Assembly (NCBI GenBank): GCA_949592205.1
Contig: CATIUR010000003.1
Span: 21,302,501-21,366,500, forward strand
From: Helichrysum umbraculigerum
Lineage: Eukaryota; Streptophyta; Magnoliopsida; Asterales; Asteraceae
Length of the DNA: 64,000 bases
Direction of reading: 5' to 3'
Below the pieces are notes generated by a model that saw nothing but the letters and a program-made list of their open reading frames with translations, ran no database searches and had not been told where the DNA came from. This document shows, in pieces, positions 22,621 to 32,975 of this stretch. Each line of letters starts with the position of its first letter. The first letter of the stretch is position 1. The translations under genes were made by a program, and so were the position numbers.

Positions 22621-25009
22621 TTCGTAGGTGATTCCGATTCGCAGGATGGCTTTGCGAGTCGAGATCTCGGTTCGACTCGTTGGACGAACAGATCTCGGCT
22701 CGCGAAACGGGCTGTTCGCATCTAAACTTTAAAAATCGGATTTTTAAGTCGGTTTTTGGACATAAACTTTTTGGGGAAACGTTCTAGCATGTAAATAAAA
22801 GTGTTACAAGTAATTTAAAAGAGTTTTAACGTTTTATACCTCGAAATTGAAAACGAAGAAGATGAAGATGGAGAGCTCGAGTCGGTGGTCGTTTCTTCCA
22901 GAAGTCACTTTGCGAGAGGGTGCGTTTTTGGTGACGTTTTTGGTGATTAAAGGGCTGCGATTTTTGAGAGGGTGAAAGAGAGAGAAGAGTGTGTGTTTTT
23001 GGTTAGTGAAAATGAGGTAAATGGAGGAAGAAAGGAGGTTAAAAGGGGTGGTCCATGGGTTGGATCCGCGGGTCGGGGCTGACCCGTTTGGGTCTCGGCT
23101 CGCTGGTTTGTGTTTCCGAATTTTGTATCACGAGTCGTAGTCGGTTAAGTCCCGTAGTTGCTTAAATGTTGTTTCGCGTTATATGTTAAAGTGTATCTGT
23201 AATATTTTTAACCGAGGTATTTTACCAAAATACTTCATAATAAGTTATAAAAATATAATTTGCACTATTTTCCTTTGTTGGGCGCGTCTCGCGTGTTTTT
23301 GCCACGTTCAGAGTGTTTTAAACGATACGAAATACGTGTAATATATTTTCATGATATATTAATGCAATTAATGTTTGTTTGTATAATTCCATATTATTTA
23401 AAAGTTTTGTCACCAACGTCCGTATTATATAATGTCGGACCTCGTCCGGTTTATAAGTGCTCGATTTAAATCAAATCGCGTAAGCGTGTACGTAATTACA
23501 CCAAAACGTTACATATACTTAGAGTATTACAAAACTAAATACACGTAATTACAAGTAGTTTAGGCACTAATTAAAGTCCTAAATTGGCGGGTGTTACAAA
23601 TAAGATATTCGCGGGATGATGAGTTATTGATATGATTATTATTGTAGTTGATATTGTTGTTGATTAAATTGTTATTTGAGTTTAGTTGAACCAGTTATGC
23701 CAGTTGTTCAGTTGATATTCCATAACTGCATATGATATGCATTTATGTGACTAGTTGATGACGTGATTCGGAGTGAGGTCAACAATGGTTGGGTTTGGTT
23801 ACTACTGTGTAGCTGTCTAGGTTTCTTGGATACACATAGTTGAAGATTAACCTATTCAGTGAAGGTAGTAATCAGACTATCGGTAGATCACTGAGAATAG
23901 CATACAGTGGTCGTGGTTTCTGAGAATAGCATACAGGAACCGCCGGTCCTCATGTACTTATGTGCTTATGTGATTTGGATGTTCTTGTGATAGTATACCA
24001 AGAACATCAGTTTGATTTGAGTATGTGTTCAGTTGTTGTAGTTGGTTTGTTATTTCTGGTTTGAATTGTAGATTGTAATCTGATTCACTTAGCGTGAGCT
24101 AACCCTCGTTGTTAAACATTTTGCAGATTTGGTTGAGATATTGGATCGGGTTTTGGGGAATCTGGACGGAATGTTTGACTATTGCTGCGGATACTCTGAT
24201 ATTGTTGGAAATTAGAAGTAATGGTTTTGAAGTTTTAAATAACACTCAATTTAACTTAGATGGTTTGTAAAAATGTATGTTTGTAATCAGGAGTTTTTTT
24301 TGAAAAGTTACACGTTTTAATATTATGAATTCGGATTGTTTTGTTGGGACCCGCTTCCTGAGTTGAAATATAATAAAATATGTTTGTATAAAACGGAGGG
24401 TCTTACATAACTTGATTCAGGTAAAGAAATTTTTTAAATCAAACCAGCGGTAACAAGTCTATATCTTAGTATAACAAAGCGACATAGTTTGATTTATTTT
24501 TGATTTTATTTAAAAGATTTTCTTTCTTTTTGCTCTATTTTTAAGAATACTAATTAGAAACCAGATTTGTACTTAGTACAACAGAGGAAACAATTAGTAA
24601 ACCCCCAAATGTTTTTTATATAAATATAAAGATATAAAATTATCACATGATAAATTTAAGAATTATGACTTTTATGTCATACATCATAATATGTATCATA
24701 AAATAATATATAAATTATTTATTAATTTTTTAAAATTCAGAAATCTTTATATAGATTGTCTATTAGTATATCATATCATATAACTATAAATCACTTATTT
24801 TTATTAAATTTCTTTACATTATATGTACAAAATAGTTATTCCACATTAAAGTCTAAAATTTTAAATATAAAACAAAACTTTTAACAAAAATATTTTAACT
24901 AATAAATACTTAGTTATTACTTAAAAAATTTTAAATTTGATGAAAATTATGAAAAATTTATATAGGACAAATAAAAATTTTAATATAATTAAAGATTTTT
25001 CTTTTCTTA

Positions 25010-25062
25010 CGACCCTATCCCCACACTTAATTTATACAATGTCCTCATTGTATATAATCATA
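25010..25062 (-). other. internal PPT-like block
   Basis: On the minus strand, GAGGACATTGTATAAATTAA is followed by GTGTGGGGATAGGG. It lies 1.1 kb after the ORF stop and echoes the terminal PPT context. Second PPT-like motifs are familiar in plant Tat/Athila-type elements; a role here is inference. Confidence 0.55.
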
Positions 25063-26176
25063 TAAAAATAAAGTGAGTAAAAGGAAGGAAAGAAATTAGA
25101 ACGAAAAACTCCCCTGACTGAACTTGTAGAATTCATCATTGGCTAGTTCTAATATGTAATTTGGTCTTCTTCTTCGATCTTTTAAAATAATATACAACAT
25201 CCACACTTTCGTAGTTAATCACGATTGCATTTAGTATATGCAATAAGCCTTTAAACCCCTCGGTATCCCGAGTGGACGAGTTATAGTCTCGTGAGGGTTT
25301 CTAGTGAACACACCCACAAAGTTCATAATGCTGCAAAAACACATTAAACTACCAACAAACATAACAATCATAAAATTTTAGAAAAATTTTAACTCCTAAT
25401 GATAGTATAGCAAACTAAGTTATGATCACACAACAGTTTTTAATACCGTCAAACTATAGTAAACAAACTTTATTTACTTAAAGTAGTCAATTAAGAATGT
25501 TTCTATATAAATACTTCATATCATCATCCAATAGAAAACATTTTATATTCAATTATTTTTACAGCAAAAATATACATACAATTTGGATTATGTAAACCCT
25601 AACTATAAATTATAATTAAATAAAAACGCAAAACTATGGTAATGTATCCATACCTTATAAAGAAAACAATGATAATATCATTATTCAAAGAAAAACCGAT
25701 CAATCAATAAGTTTAACAAAATATTAAGAAAGTTGCATGTACTTAAAAATTCCTTATATCAATTTTGCATAACTACTTCCATTATATTATTTAAAATATT
25801 TTAACAATTATTCTGTACAATAACCCTTATATTTTAAATGAACATATTAATCATTTCAAAGTTACATAAAAAAAACTTAAGCAAGTAAGGATTTGAAAAG
25901 AAAATACAATAATATGAAACCTTAAAGATGATTTTAATGCTAGAAGAAAATATGGTTATTGAATTGAAAAAGTACCATACCTTAAATCATATAATCAAGA
26001 TTAATATGAAAATAATCAACCAATCATTTAAGAAATAATACTTAGACATATAAATTAAAACAACCATAACTCCTAAAATAAAAATTCAATAATCATCAAT
26101 CAAACATAAGTCTTAAAACAGAATGAAATCATAACTAATAATAAAACGAAAATGCAAATTAATGTTGTAAATGTCT

Positions 26177-27709
26177 TCATGATTGATGAACCCATTCTCG
26201 AGCCATTGCAGAAGCATAGTAACCATTAGGTAGCATAAAGGTTATAGGAATTCTTTGGTTAGGTGGAAAGATTCTTAAAAAGTATTTAAACATTGTTTTG
26301 GTAACATCAGGAACCTCAGCAGTATAATCTTCAAAATGTTTGTGATGTTCTTCAGCTGCTATTTGCAATTCATAAAATTCTCTCATCATTTTCTTAATTG
26401 CCTTAGCAACTAGTCCTTCCTTATTAATCATCTTGCATCCATCTTCCTCCTTAATTTCACGCTCTTGATGCTCACATCTTAATTCATCTATAAAACCATA
26501 AAATCCTAAATGTAAGACCTCATATTTTCCAACCGTAGGAAATCTAACCACTTCTTCAATTTCCTTTAGTAGCAGTTGTATCAACCCTTTCTGACGTTCA
26601 GTGAATAGCAATCCCAAAAATTTAAAAATATTCATCATCTTAGTATAAATTTGTGATAACCCTAAGTGAAACAGATCTATATGACAATAGTGATGTACTC
26701 CATGAAATATCGACTTAAGCTCCATAATCACATAATTTGCCACATTAACTAATGCCACTTCAGATATCCAATCCGGAACTTTCCTTCTCTGCTCATCTTG
26801 TGCTGAATAGTATAAATCATTAATCATCTGTTGCACATAAAACTCCACCGTGCAGTCTACATAATAAGTGCTGCAATTCACATGATCTTTTTGTTCCATC
26901 AAACTTATTAGCTGCTGCAATTCTTCTATCAAACTAATATCTGCCATCTGAGTTGGATCTCCAGTTGTCCAATCAATCTGAGTCCTAAAAGATTCTAGTA
27001 AACTCATTTGTTTATCATAGTAAGGAAACGAGTATCTCGTTAATGCTCTATAGACACATAAATAAAGAATCTTCCGACCTTCAAAGAAATCTTCCTCCTG
27101 AGCTTCTTGCTGGTAAAACGTATCCCTCAGTTCAGTTACATATTTGTCAAAATAGTTCACCATTTGAGAGCGATTAGGATCATACCATTGCTCATATTCT
27201 TTCTCAATTTTCTCAATGATGCGTTTCCGTTCTGGTGTAAACTTAATAGTCGAAGCCCTAATAACAGCCATAATATAATAAGTATCATCCTTACCAACTT
27301 CCAAAATCTGAATCATTCCATCTCTAGTATCTATTACTGGCACAGGTAACCTTTCTCGATCAACATCCTCATCATCAGAACTATAATCTAAATCAACCTC
27401 TCCATTTTCAGACATATTTTCTAAATCTTCTTCCTCATCTTCAGATATAGTGTCTAGTGTAGGGTTACTAAATAGCTTAAGAGATTGTTCATCAATGCTA
27501 ATATCCTTGCATTCCACAGTCTCATTCAAAATTTCCAATTGCTTATTTTTCATTTTACTAACAGTTAACGGATTCCGTATACACACATTACCACATAGTT
27601 TAGAACTTATAGAATTTAAATAAAACATATTATACAAATAATATACAATTAAACATTTATTCATTTTTACAAAATAGTCAAAAGTCCTCGGTAGCTCCAA
27701 TGATTGCAC
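26177..27709 (-). CDS. intact 510-aa ORF of unknown function in the non-autonomous retrotransposon
   Basis: This is the longest uninterrupted ORF in the window. It starts 260 bp downstream of the PBS, where gag would normally begin. I do not recognise it. The first 50 residues are hydrophobic or basic, so a start at Met53 (MKNKQLEIL) or another inner Met is possible. Residues about 85-115 are strongly acidic (EDEEEDLENMSENGEVDLDY). The rest is rich in aromatic and charged residues and looks helical (KRIIEKIEKEYEQWYDPNRS, EVVRFPTVGKYEVLHLGFYG), with a tail FPPNQRIPITFMLPNGYYAS. There is no CCHC zinc knuckle, protease DSG/DTG, RT FxDD or integrase motif. A divergent Gag-like protein or a captured host domain are both possible. 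Lack of stops over 510 codons suggests recent activity or selection. Confidence 0.8.
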   Translation of the reverse strand: MQSLELPRTFDYFVKMNKCLIVYYLYNMFYLNSISSKLCGNVCIRNPLTVSKMKNKQLEILNETVECKDISIDEQSLKLFSNPTLDTISEDEEEDLENMSENGEVDLDYSSDDEDVDRERLPVPVIDTRDGMIQILEVGKDDTYYIMAVIRASTIKFTPERKRIIEKIEKEYEQWYDPNRSQMVNYFDKYVTELRDTFYQQEAQEEDFFEGRKILYLCVYRALTRYSFPYYDKQMSLLESFRTQIDWTTGDPTQMADISLIEELQQLISLMEQKDHVNCSTYYVDCTVEFYVQQMINDLYYSAQDEQRRKVPDWISEVALVNVANYVIMELKSIFHGVHHYCHIDLFHLGLSQIYTKMMNIFKFLGLLFTERQKGLIQLLLKEIEEVVRFPTVGKYEVLHLGFYGFIDELRCEHQEREIKEEDGCKMINKEGLVAKAIKKMMREFYELQIAAEEHHKHFEDYTAEVPDVTKTMFKYFLRIFPPNQRIPITFMLPNGYYASAMAREWVHQS

Positions 27710-27954
27710 ATAAAAGTGGAGAAATAGGTTAGCGCCAAGCTTATTAAAAACCTACCTCTTTCGAGAAGCACCTTACTTCTTAATGGAAGCAGGGCTTAAC
27801 TCTCCTTATACCTTTGTTTTTGTTAGTACTCTCAATGGGTGAGCCGGTTTTTCAATTGACTAATAATGTACAAAAATTGTATATTTTAAAGGGGAAAAAT
27901 TTTAAATTACCGCTACTCTCCCGGCAGAACAAAAGTCCAACCAGTTAAGTGTTC

Positions 27955-27972
27955 CCCGGCAGCGGCGCCAAA
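27955..27972 (-). other. primer-binding site (TGGCGCCGCTGCCGGGGA)
   Basis: On the minus strand this follows the short 5' LTR end and AGTTTT. TGGCGCCG-type sites are typical of plant Tat/Athila Ty3 elements, which use tRNAs other than initiator Met. Confidence 0.8.
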
Positions 27973-27976
27973 AACT

Positions 27977-28966
27977 TGAAGAATTTAAGTATCCTTTATG
28001 AAGCTCTTCAACGTATATTAAGGTTAACTAACTTCGGGGTCTCGAATGTTATTATCTAATCAATTATAGTTTAATCCAGTAATAATTATAACCTATCACG
28101 CAGTCAGGGTATTTAAGTTATAATCAAAACATAAACATAAATTATTAATCAATATCATGCGACAAGTCCTTCGTCATGAACATAATAATCATATAATCAA
28201 TATAGATATAACCTTAACAACATTCATAAAATCAATCAACATAAACATATAATCAAATCATCATATAAACATTATTCATTCAAACAAATATGTTAAAGAA
28301 CAATCAATATTCAATAAGAAATCAAGATCTAAACATAAACATAAGTAAAAGATCTAGAATCGAACCAAGAAAACTGAATTATTCTTCGTTAGGGTTGCAA
28401 GTCCTCAATCCCTAGCCTCCTAGCCTCCAAATTCAACCTCGAGTCGTTCTTTAACTCTTACAATCGACTTTTGTTTCTCCAATTCGTACATGGGTTAGTT
28501 TGGCCGAGCCCTCTATTTATAGTTTTTCTAAACCGTCAGTCCAACCGCCGGTTGGAGTACTTGCTCTCCAAGTCAAACTCCGCGTCCATAACCGACTTAA
28601 TATATTATATTCAACCGCCGGTTGGTTATCTCAACCGCCGGTTGAGTACTCTTTCTAGAATATTTCAAAATCGGGCCAGCTTCACTTTTGGGCTTTTAAC
28701 TTTTCTTAATCCGTTTTTCTTCATTCTCACGGCCCACTTAACTTTATTCTTGGGTTTAGTCTTCAACTCAGGTCCAAATATCTTCAGTCTTTTCTTCATT
28801 TTTATCTTTTAAAGCTCTTTTCTCGTTCTTTCTTCATTTGAATATTTTCATACCTATATTGCAAATATAAACAAATTAAGTATCTAAATCAACATAAATG
28901 CAATAAAAAAATATATAAAATGTAAGGATTATTAATATATAAATATAGCATTATTTGATGTTATCA
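27977..28966 (-). repeat. 5' LTR of the 11.6-kb element (U5 end missing)
   Basis: About 990 bp are nearly identical to 17806-18805, but the 484 bp that end the other LTR are absent and the sequence passes directly into the PBS region. Three CAACCGCCGGTTG motifs and the TATA box are retained. Confidence 0.85.
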
Positions 28967-28971
28967 CTAAT

Positions 28972-29764
28972 ACACATGGAATCGTAAATTATGTAGAGAA
29001 AATAAGTTGTAACACCCAATAAAATATTTAGGGAGGCAATGAAATCAAATGATAACAATGAAAATCTTTGGTTCTTAAGAAATATTATGTGTATATTATC
29101 TTCAAGACTAATGTAATCAATAGACATAAAGTTAACAAGAAAAAGAAGATAAAAATGCTAACAAAACGATCAAATAATAAGCTACAAAGTAAATGACGGT
29201 ATCATAAAACGCTAAAGAGAAAAACAGGCATGAAATTATAGACATTTAGAGACAATCTATAAATCATCTTAAACAAAATGAGATGTAAATTATAGAAGTG
29301 AATTTGTTAAAAAAATGAAGTTATCTAGGGGTATTAATGATGTTAAAAAAAAAAAAAGTAAACTAAATTATAGATTGTACTAATTCATAGAAGATTATTA
29401 AAAAATCTATTATATCCAAGATTCTTAAATGTCTATTATAAATTTTATAAATTATAAATTATATTGTTTTAAGTATTTATATATAAGTTAATGTTGATTT
29501 TTAAGGTTAAAATGTATATTAATGTTAATGTTACGTTTAAGATGTGAAAAAAATGAATTAAGATGTATTCATCCCTAGGTTAAGATTAAGATATATACTA
29601 AATACTAATGTTAAATATCTAAATTTAAATTGATATATAAAAGAATATTAATTAATAATTACTTAATAATAAAACAATAAAAAATTAATACTAAAAAATT
29701 ATTGCCACATGGGACCTTAGGATTGAAATGAGCTTTCTTTATATAATAAAGTAAAGATAAAATA
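28972..29764. other. AT-rich spacer, no gene seen
   Basis: Very AT-rich sequence with no ORF, terminal repeats or recognisable motif. A tgtaacaccc string near 29010 might be an LTR remnant, but nothing supports it further. Confidence 0.6.
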
Positions 29765-29766
29765 TA

Positions 29767-30019
29767 CTCCCTCCGTCCCATTTCTATTGTCCATTATTTC
29801 TATTTTGGGGTGTACCAAATTAATTGTCCACTTCCATAAATAGAAAGTTTAAGGAAATAAAGTTCTTTTTTACCCCTAGTGTATATATATAAGACAAAAA
29901 AATAGGTAAAAAGTAGAGGGTAAAACTGTCATTTTATCAAAAAGTAAGAGAGAGATAGTTATATTTTCTTAAACTGCGTGTCTTTTTGTCTGGTGACAAT
30001 AAAATTGGGACGGAGGGAG
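29767..30019. mobile_element. Stowaway MITE (Tc1/mariner type)
   Basis: The terminal inverted repeats are CTCCCTCCGTCCCA and TGGGACGGAGGGAG, flanked by TA on both sides (29765-29766 and 30020-30021). At 253 bp and without an ORF it fits the plant Stowaway family, mobilised by mariner-like transposases. Confidence 0.97.
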
Positions 30020-30659
30020 TATATATTAACATAACGCCTAATAAAACAAAGCTGTAGAAGCCTCCTTTTTACTGTTCATATATGTTCATAAGTTGATTAT
30101 ATAGGGGAATTATATAATTTGTTTCTTACATGAAAATTTAATGTTAAATTAATAATTATTATAAGAGTATTTTTCTTGAAAGAAAAAAATGGTACAAGTT
30201 AATGTTGATTTATACTCTTTTGCCATTAGCTCCTTGCTATTGGTTTTTTATTTATATCATATTCTGCCGTTCAAAAAAAAAATTAAAGCCATAGTCTAAA
30301 TGATCACGAGTAGAAAGTAATTGTCCGATTTTCATCCCAAAAATAACACATACTTTATTAGTTAGACTACTACGAGTGTGTGCATGCTCACAATTCGTGG
30401 AGGCCAACACGGGAGGACGAGCTGGAGTAGGTGACGCGTGCAGGTGATTTCGTGGTGAAATCGACGGGAGAGCACGAGAATTAAGCTGGGTCCATTTTTT
30501 TCTTCCTTTTTTCAACTTTCGTTATTATTAATGATGCAAAAAGTAGAAATCCTAATGCAAATAATCAATCAAATGGTTTAATCGCGAGAAAATTCACTCC
30601 CACTAATCGTTGACTCATGTGGCAGAATACCCGTACTCCTTGTGGTTTTATATCACACT

Positions 30660-30980
30660 CTTACCGGTCTTCATCACTACCTCGCCCCACTTTTAACAAG
30701 GGCTTAATTAGTAAAAGAGAAATGCTACACTCATTCAAATTTTACAAAAACAAATTCACAAAATGACATGACAACGGAAATTAACCAATCACATCAAATT
30801 ATTCATTCTCTCTCATTTTCTCTCTCATCATTCCAATGGTACAAATTATTTTGTGAACAAAATTCTACAAAAGCTACCTGATTTTATCATTTCTATTAGT
30901 AAAAACATAAAAAAATTCTTACCGGTCTTTCATCACCGGTACCTCACCCCACTTTTCAGAAGGGGTTTAATTAGTAAAAG
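30660..30980. repeat. imperfect direct repeat upstream of POP5
   Basis: A segment beginning cttaccggtcttcatcac and ending ttaattagtaaaag (about 30660-30717) recurs at about 30918-30979. The spacer holds an aaatgctac-containing sequence (30718-30870) that may be a small insertion. It may be part of the POP5 upstream region. Confidence 0.55.
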
Positions 30981-31083
30981 CATAAAAATTTTAAAAATTC
31001 AAAGAAGTTAAATATTAATTATTTTATTCTCTTCTGTGAAAGTTTTCTCCTTCAAGGTTTTCTGCCCTTACTCGACGGCTGAC

Positions 31084-31524
31084 CCCCATTAGCCGCCACC
31101 GCCACCGCCACCGCCACCGCCACTGTCACTACCCCTCTCGGCCACCCTTTTAACGTGATAAAGGTACATCTTGTTGATTCCGTACATCTTTTATTCTATA
31201 TCACTATATAGCTATATAGCTGTTGGTTTTTGTAATGTTATTAAACTTGAATTTGGTATATCTGCTCTACCAAAATTCTGGTAACAACATTGTTATGTCA
31301 ATGAATTCAGTCAATTATTTACATTGAAATAGGAACTTGTAAGGAAAGTTAATGTTTATCTATTAGAATCCAAGGTTTAAATGTCTAATATATATGCTTT
31401 TATATGAAATAAGCAAAACCCTGATTGAAAGTTTTTAACTTTATTCGTAAACGATTTGTTTGGTCCAATGTCTTTTATGTGATGGTAATCAATTAAGGTA
31501 CAACTGTTTGTTAAATTTGTAGGT
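31084..31524 (+). other. POP5 5' leader with CCG-repeat and probable intron
   Basis: A (CCGCCA)n tract occurs at 31091-31122. A donor AAAG|GTACAT (31164) and an acceptor TTTGTAG (31521-31522) suggest a 5' UTR intron ending 27 bp before the start codon. The transcription start is not defined. Confidence 0.5.
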
Positions 31525-31549
31525 TTAAAGAGCTGAGTGACAATTTACC

Positions 31550-32946
31550 ATGGTGGGATTCAAAAATAGGTACATGGTGATGGAGGTATTTGTGGATCCG
31601 AATAAAAATATTTCTAAAGACGATCCAATTATTCTTAGCCAACATAATGTATCTAAAGCAATTAAAGACAGTATTCTCGTCAACTTTGGAGAGTGTGGTC
31701 TTGCCTCTTCATTAGGCTCGTTCCAAGGTACTACATATTTGTTTCTATACAAACAACTTTGTGTATACTCTTTTATCTCAGCGTGTTGGTAACTCTTCTT
31801 TGAACATGAATATATAGATTATAGAGGTGGCAGTTTTGACAGATTTACTTATGAACGAATTGTTCACGTTGTGTTTAATTTCTAATGGGTCAAATGGGTA
31901 AATGTTGTAGCTTAAAAATAAGGGGTTATATTTACACCATTATTTTTGATAAATTCATGAAAACTGTGCATTGTTTATATGTTCAAATACAACCTCTGAT
32001 ACACAATTGCAGTAATTTATCAAAAATGTGGTGTATGTATCACCGCCACAGTATTGTGTCAAAGTGGGTCAACAGTCCCTTAGAATGTACTTTTGATGCA
32101 TACAACATCCTGAAATATTATATTCAAAATTTACATTTAATTTGTTATTAAAATAACGTAACATTTGTAATCATATTTTATACTCGTCTTTTTATTGATA
32201 AGTTTCTAACAAAAGTGTTACGGGTCAACCTGACCTCAACCGAACAAGATCTTACACATTTTGATCTGAACTCGTTTGACCTGCTACCCCAACCTGCCCA
32301 TTTTACACCTCTATGAATAGATGAAATCCTTTTTTTCCTGCTTGAATACTAAAGTCTCAGATGCATCATTCTGCAGTCAAATACGTGAACCACATCACCA
32401 AAGTCTGCATTATCAGAGCTTCAAGGGATGAGCATCAAAAAGTTTGGGCTGCAATTACTCTGGTCAGAAGTGTAGGGAATTGCCCTGTGGTTTTCAACTT
32501 ACTGGACCTTAGTGGTGAGTCAATTTATATTTGGAGGTGGAAATTTTGGTGGGTTGGGTAACATGTCAACACGGCTTAATAATGGGGTTTAGTTGACCCG
32601 AAACACAATTTATCCAAAGTCAATTTCAGTACATACAATTACTGTTTCAAATATGATAATGATTCGTATCACACTTTAGGTTTCTTAATACTGTGATTTA
32701 AGAGGATTTATGTGCTAAACCTACACTCTGAGTCTCCGACTGACTTTTGACTTGTTTGGCCCATTTTATTTCTTATTACTTTTTTGTGTGTGTGATTTAG
32801 GGAACATTAAAGCCTGTAAAACGGCAGCTTTGAAGTGTGAAGATTTGAAGTTTGAACAATTAAAGATTGTCTCTGGGGATCCCTCAACGCACGATGTTAA
32901 CAAACATATGCAGAATATTGAGAGAATTAAGATGTTAGAGCACTGA
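31550..32946 (+). CDS. POP5: ribonuclease P/MRP protein subunit POP5
   Basis: Three exons, 31550-31727, 32377-32514 and 32801-32946 (TGA), join in frame to 153 residues, close to plant POP5 length. The protein begins MVGFKNRYMVMEVFVD and contains SKAIKDSILVNFGECGLAS, RASRDEHQKVWAAIT and CPVVFNLLDLSG, all hallmarks of eukaryotic POP5. It is a nuclear/nucleolar RNA-binding subunit of RNase P (tRNA 5' processing) and RNase MRP (rRNA processing). The start is the first ATG of the exon and fits the family. The C-terminal tail after about residue 125 is variable in the family. The gene is tail to tail with the SIS3-like gene. A 3' UTR intron seems to begin at 32976, only 29 bases after the stop, so it should not trigger nonsense-mediated decay. 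Confidence 0.96.
31822..32313. mobile_element. TAGAGGTG-type MITE in POP5 intron 1
   Basis: It starts TAGAGGTGGCAG and ends TTTTACACCTCTA (inverted), with a GGGTCAA-rich interior. The target duplication is not clear. It is the same terminal family as the MITE at 701-1087. Confidence 0.65.
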
Positions 32947-32975
32947 AAATACAAGTTTATTCATACAGTTTTCAG

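Larger units (their letters stand above)
20335..23598 (-). mobile_element. truncated minus-strand chromovirus (5' LTR, PBS, pre-gag ORF)
   Basis: Reading leftward from 23598 there is a 2510-bp LTR (TGTAACACCCGCC...GGGGGTGTTACA, 23598-21089), a TGGTATCAGAGC primer-binding site (21085-21074) and the start of a leader ORF. The copy then stops near 20335; gag and pol are missing. It is related to the chromovirus at 51158. The left junction and any target duplication could not be resolved (aataa follows the LTR on the right). Confidence 0.78.
19237..24407 (+). mobile_element. solo LTR (about 1.9 kb) nested in the 11.6-kb element and itself split
   Basis: The LTR starts TGTAACACCCAG and ends GGGTCTTACA, with a perfect 5-bp duplication taact (19232-19236 and 24408-24412). 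A minus-strand chromovirus fragment (about 20335-23598) interrupts it, so its own sequence is about 1.9 kb, close to the 1935-bp solo LTR at 48403. It shares a gacggt...ttccagacaatag block with LTRs at 48403 and 60709. A splice-donor-like GTGAGT lies at 19643, followed by an array of GCGAGTCGAG motifs. Solo LTRs arise by LTR-LTR recombination. Confidence 0.82.
17322..28966 (-). mobile_element. 11.6-kb non-autonomous LTR retrotransposon with one unknown ORF
   Basis: Two near-identical LTR segments bound the element, with a perfect 5-bp target duplication ctaat (17317-17321 and 28967-28971). It reads on the minus strand: 5' LTR about 27977-28966, a PBS beginning TGGCGCCGCTGCCGGGGA just inside it, the 510-codon ORF at 27709-26177, a PPT-like block near 25015-25060, a nested solo LTR at 19237-24407, a PPT at 18806-18840, and the 3' LTR at 17322-18805. 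The PBS and the GAGGACAAGCA...TAAGTGTGGGG PPT context are typical of plant Tat/Athila-type Ty3 elements and their non-autonomous derivatives. No protease, RT, RNase H or integrase was found, so it must depend on another element for movement. Confidence 0.9.

Noticed and set aside
19752..22725. Ser/Arg- and DLRVE-rich ORFs on both strands
   Set aside because: They arise from the GCGAGTCGAG arrays in two LTRs.
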